64,000 nt of DNA from Pirellulales bacterium. GTDB taxonomy: Bacteria; Planctomycetota; Planctomycetia; Pirellulales; JAEUIK01. Made by a program: the position numbers and the translations under genes. The stretch lies in assembly GCA_019694455.1 (NCBI GenBank), contig JAIBBY010000003.1, positions 64,597 to 128,596 on the forward strand, read 5' to 3'. Under the pieces are notes generated by a model that saw only the letters and a program-made list of their open reading frames with translations, had not been told where the DNA came from and searched no databases. Of the stretch, positions 63,822-64,000 are shown one piece after another (position 1 is the first letter of the stretch; each line of letters starts with the position of its first letter).

Positions 63822-64000
63822 ATGGACCCAACGACGGCACGCTGGTTAGTCGCCGGATCGGCCGCCACCTTCGTGTTGAGCTTGGCTGTGCTGCCGGCAG
63901 TCGTCGTGTGGATTCCGGCCGATTACTTTGTGCGCGATCCTCGCCGGCCCGTCAGCCCGCTTGCTCGCCATCCTATGCTGCGCGTGTCGTTTCTCGTGGT
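63822..64000 (+). CDS. Membrane protein, N-terminal part (runs off the window)
   Basis: 59 full codons are visible. MDPTTARWLVAGSAATFVLSLAVLPAVVVWIPADYFV contains one strong hydrophobic helix followed by a basic segment and a second hydrophobic start. It resembles small planctomycete proteins with an IPADYF motif of unknown role. The end is missing, so size and topology are unknown. It is divergent from the TlpA-like gene. Confidence 0.5.
   Translation, partial: MDPTTARWLVAGSAATFVLSLAVLPAVVVWIPADYFVRDPRRPVSPLARHPMLRVSFLV

Overview
The window is about 63 % GC and densely coded. It almost certainly comes from a planctomycete; order Pirellulales is an inference from content, not from a marker gene. 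The evidence is lineage-typical families: a Planctomycete-cytochrome (PSCyt/PSD) protein paired with a DUF1552 (HXXSHH) protein, DUF1559-type pseudopilins, PEP-CTERM proteins with dockerin repeats, a BBP7-like outer-membrane barrel, a lysine-rich histone H1-like protein, PQQ-type beta-propellers and YwqK/MORN_2 repeats. No rRNA, tRNA, insertion sequence, prophage or CRISPR array was recognised.

Layout. 1-10 kb: tail of a sensor kinase and its NtrC-like regulator (which lacks the sigma-54 contact loop), an HNH nuclease, a staphylococcal-type nuclease, the PSCyt/DUF1552 pair, csrA, a histone-like protein and a HEAT-like protein. 10-23 kb: housekeeping genes (class IV aminotransferase, enolase, dprA) and a reverse-strand folK(dNK fusion)-panC-lgt operon in which Lgt carries a PDZ insertion; then a nitrilase-family amidase and hypotheticals. 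23-35 kb: secreted proteins: a 54-cysteine repeat protein with a clear terminator, two PQQ propellers, a receiver-like protein without its phospho-acceptor Asp, a DUF1559 pseudopilin with a small lipoprotein, a dockerin/PEP-CTERM protein, a BBP7-like barrel and LhgO. 35-41 kb: an SDR protein, an ABM monooxygenase, a SelA homologue lacking its PLP lysine, a Gfo/Idh/MocA oxidoreductase and an Hcp-fold protein with a PEP-CTERM tail. 41-49 kb: a PadR/HAAS pair, a metal-flavoured secreted locus with two paralogous PEP-CTERM proteins whose predicted mature ends begin His-Gly, and two overlapping amidohydrolase genes of which one has lost its metal ligands.

49-55 kb (reverse strand): a compact lipid operon, ketosynthase - ACP - two CrtI-type FAD oxidoreductases - FabZ - FabI. 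It has a dedicated carrier protein, condensing enzyme, dehydratase and enoyl reductase but no ketoreductase, and is the best candidate here for an uncharacterised pathway (a modified or unsaturated acyl lipid). 55-61 kb: an Fe-S assembly operon sufR - nuoB - sufC - sufB - sufD - Rieske ferredoxin - sufT, with a complex I subunit gene inserted in it; its promoter shares a -35 region with a divergent Na+/alanine symporter. The right end holds a small membrane protein, a TlpA-like thioredoxin and a truncated membrane-protein gene.

A theme of the window is proteins that keep a family fold but lack the catalytic residues: the NtrC-like regulator, a redoxin domain, a receiver domain, SelA and an amidohydrolase. 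All functions are assigned from reading motifs; no database search was run.
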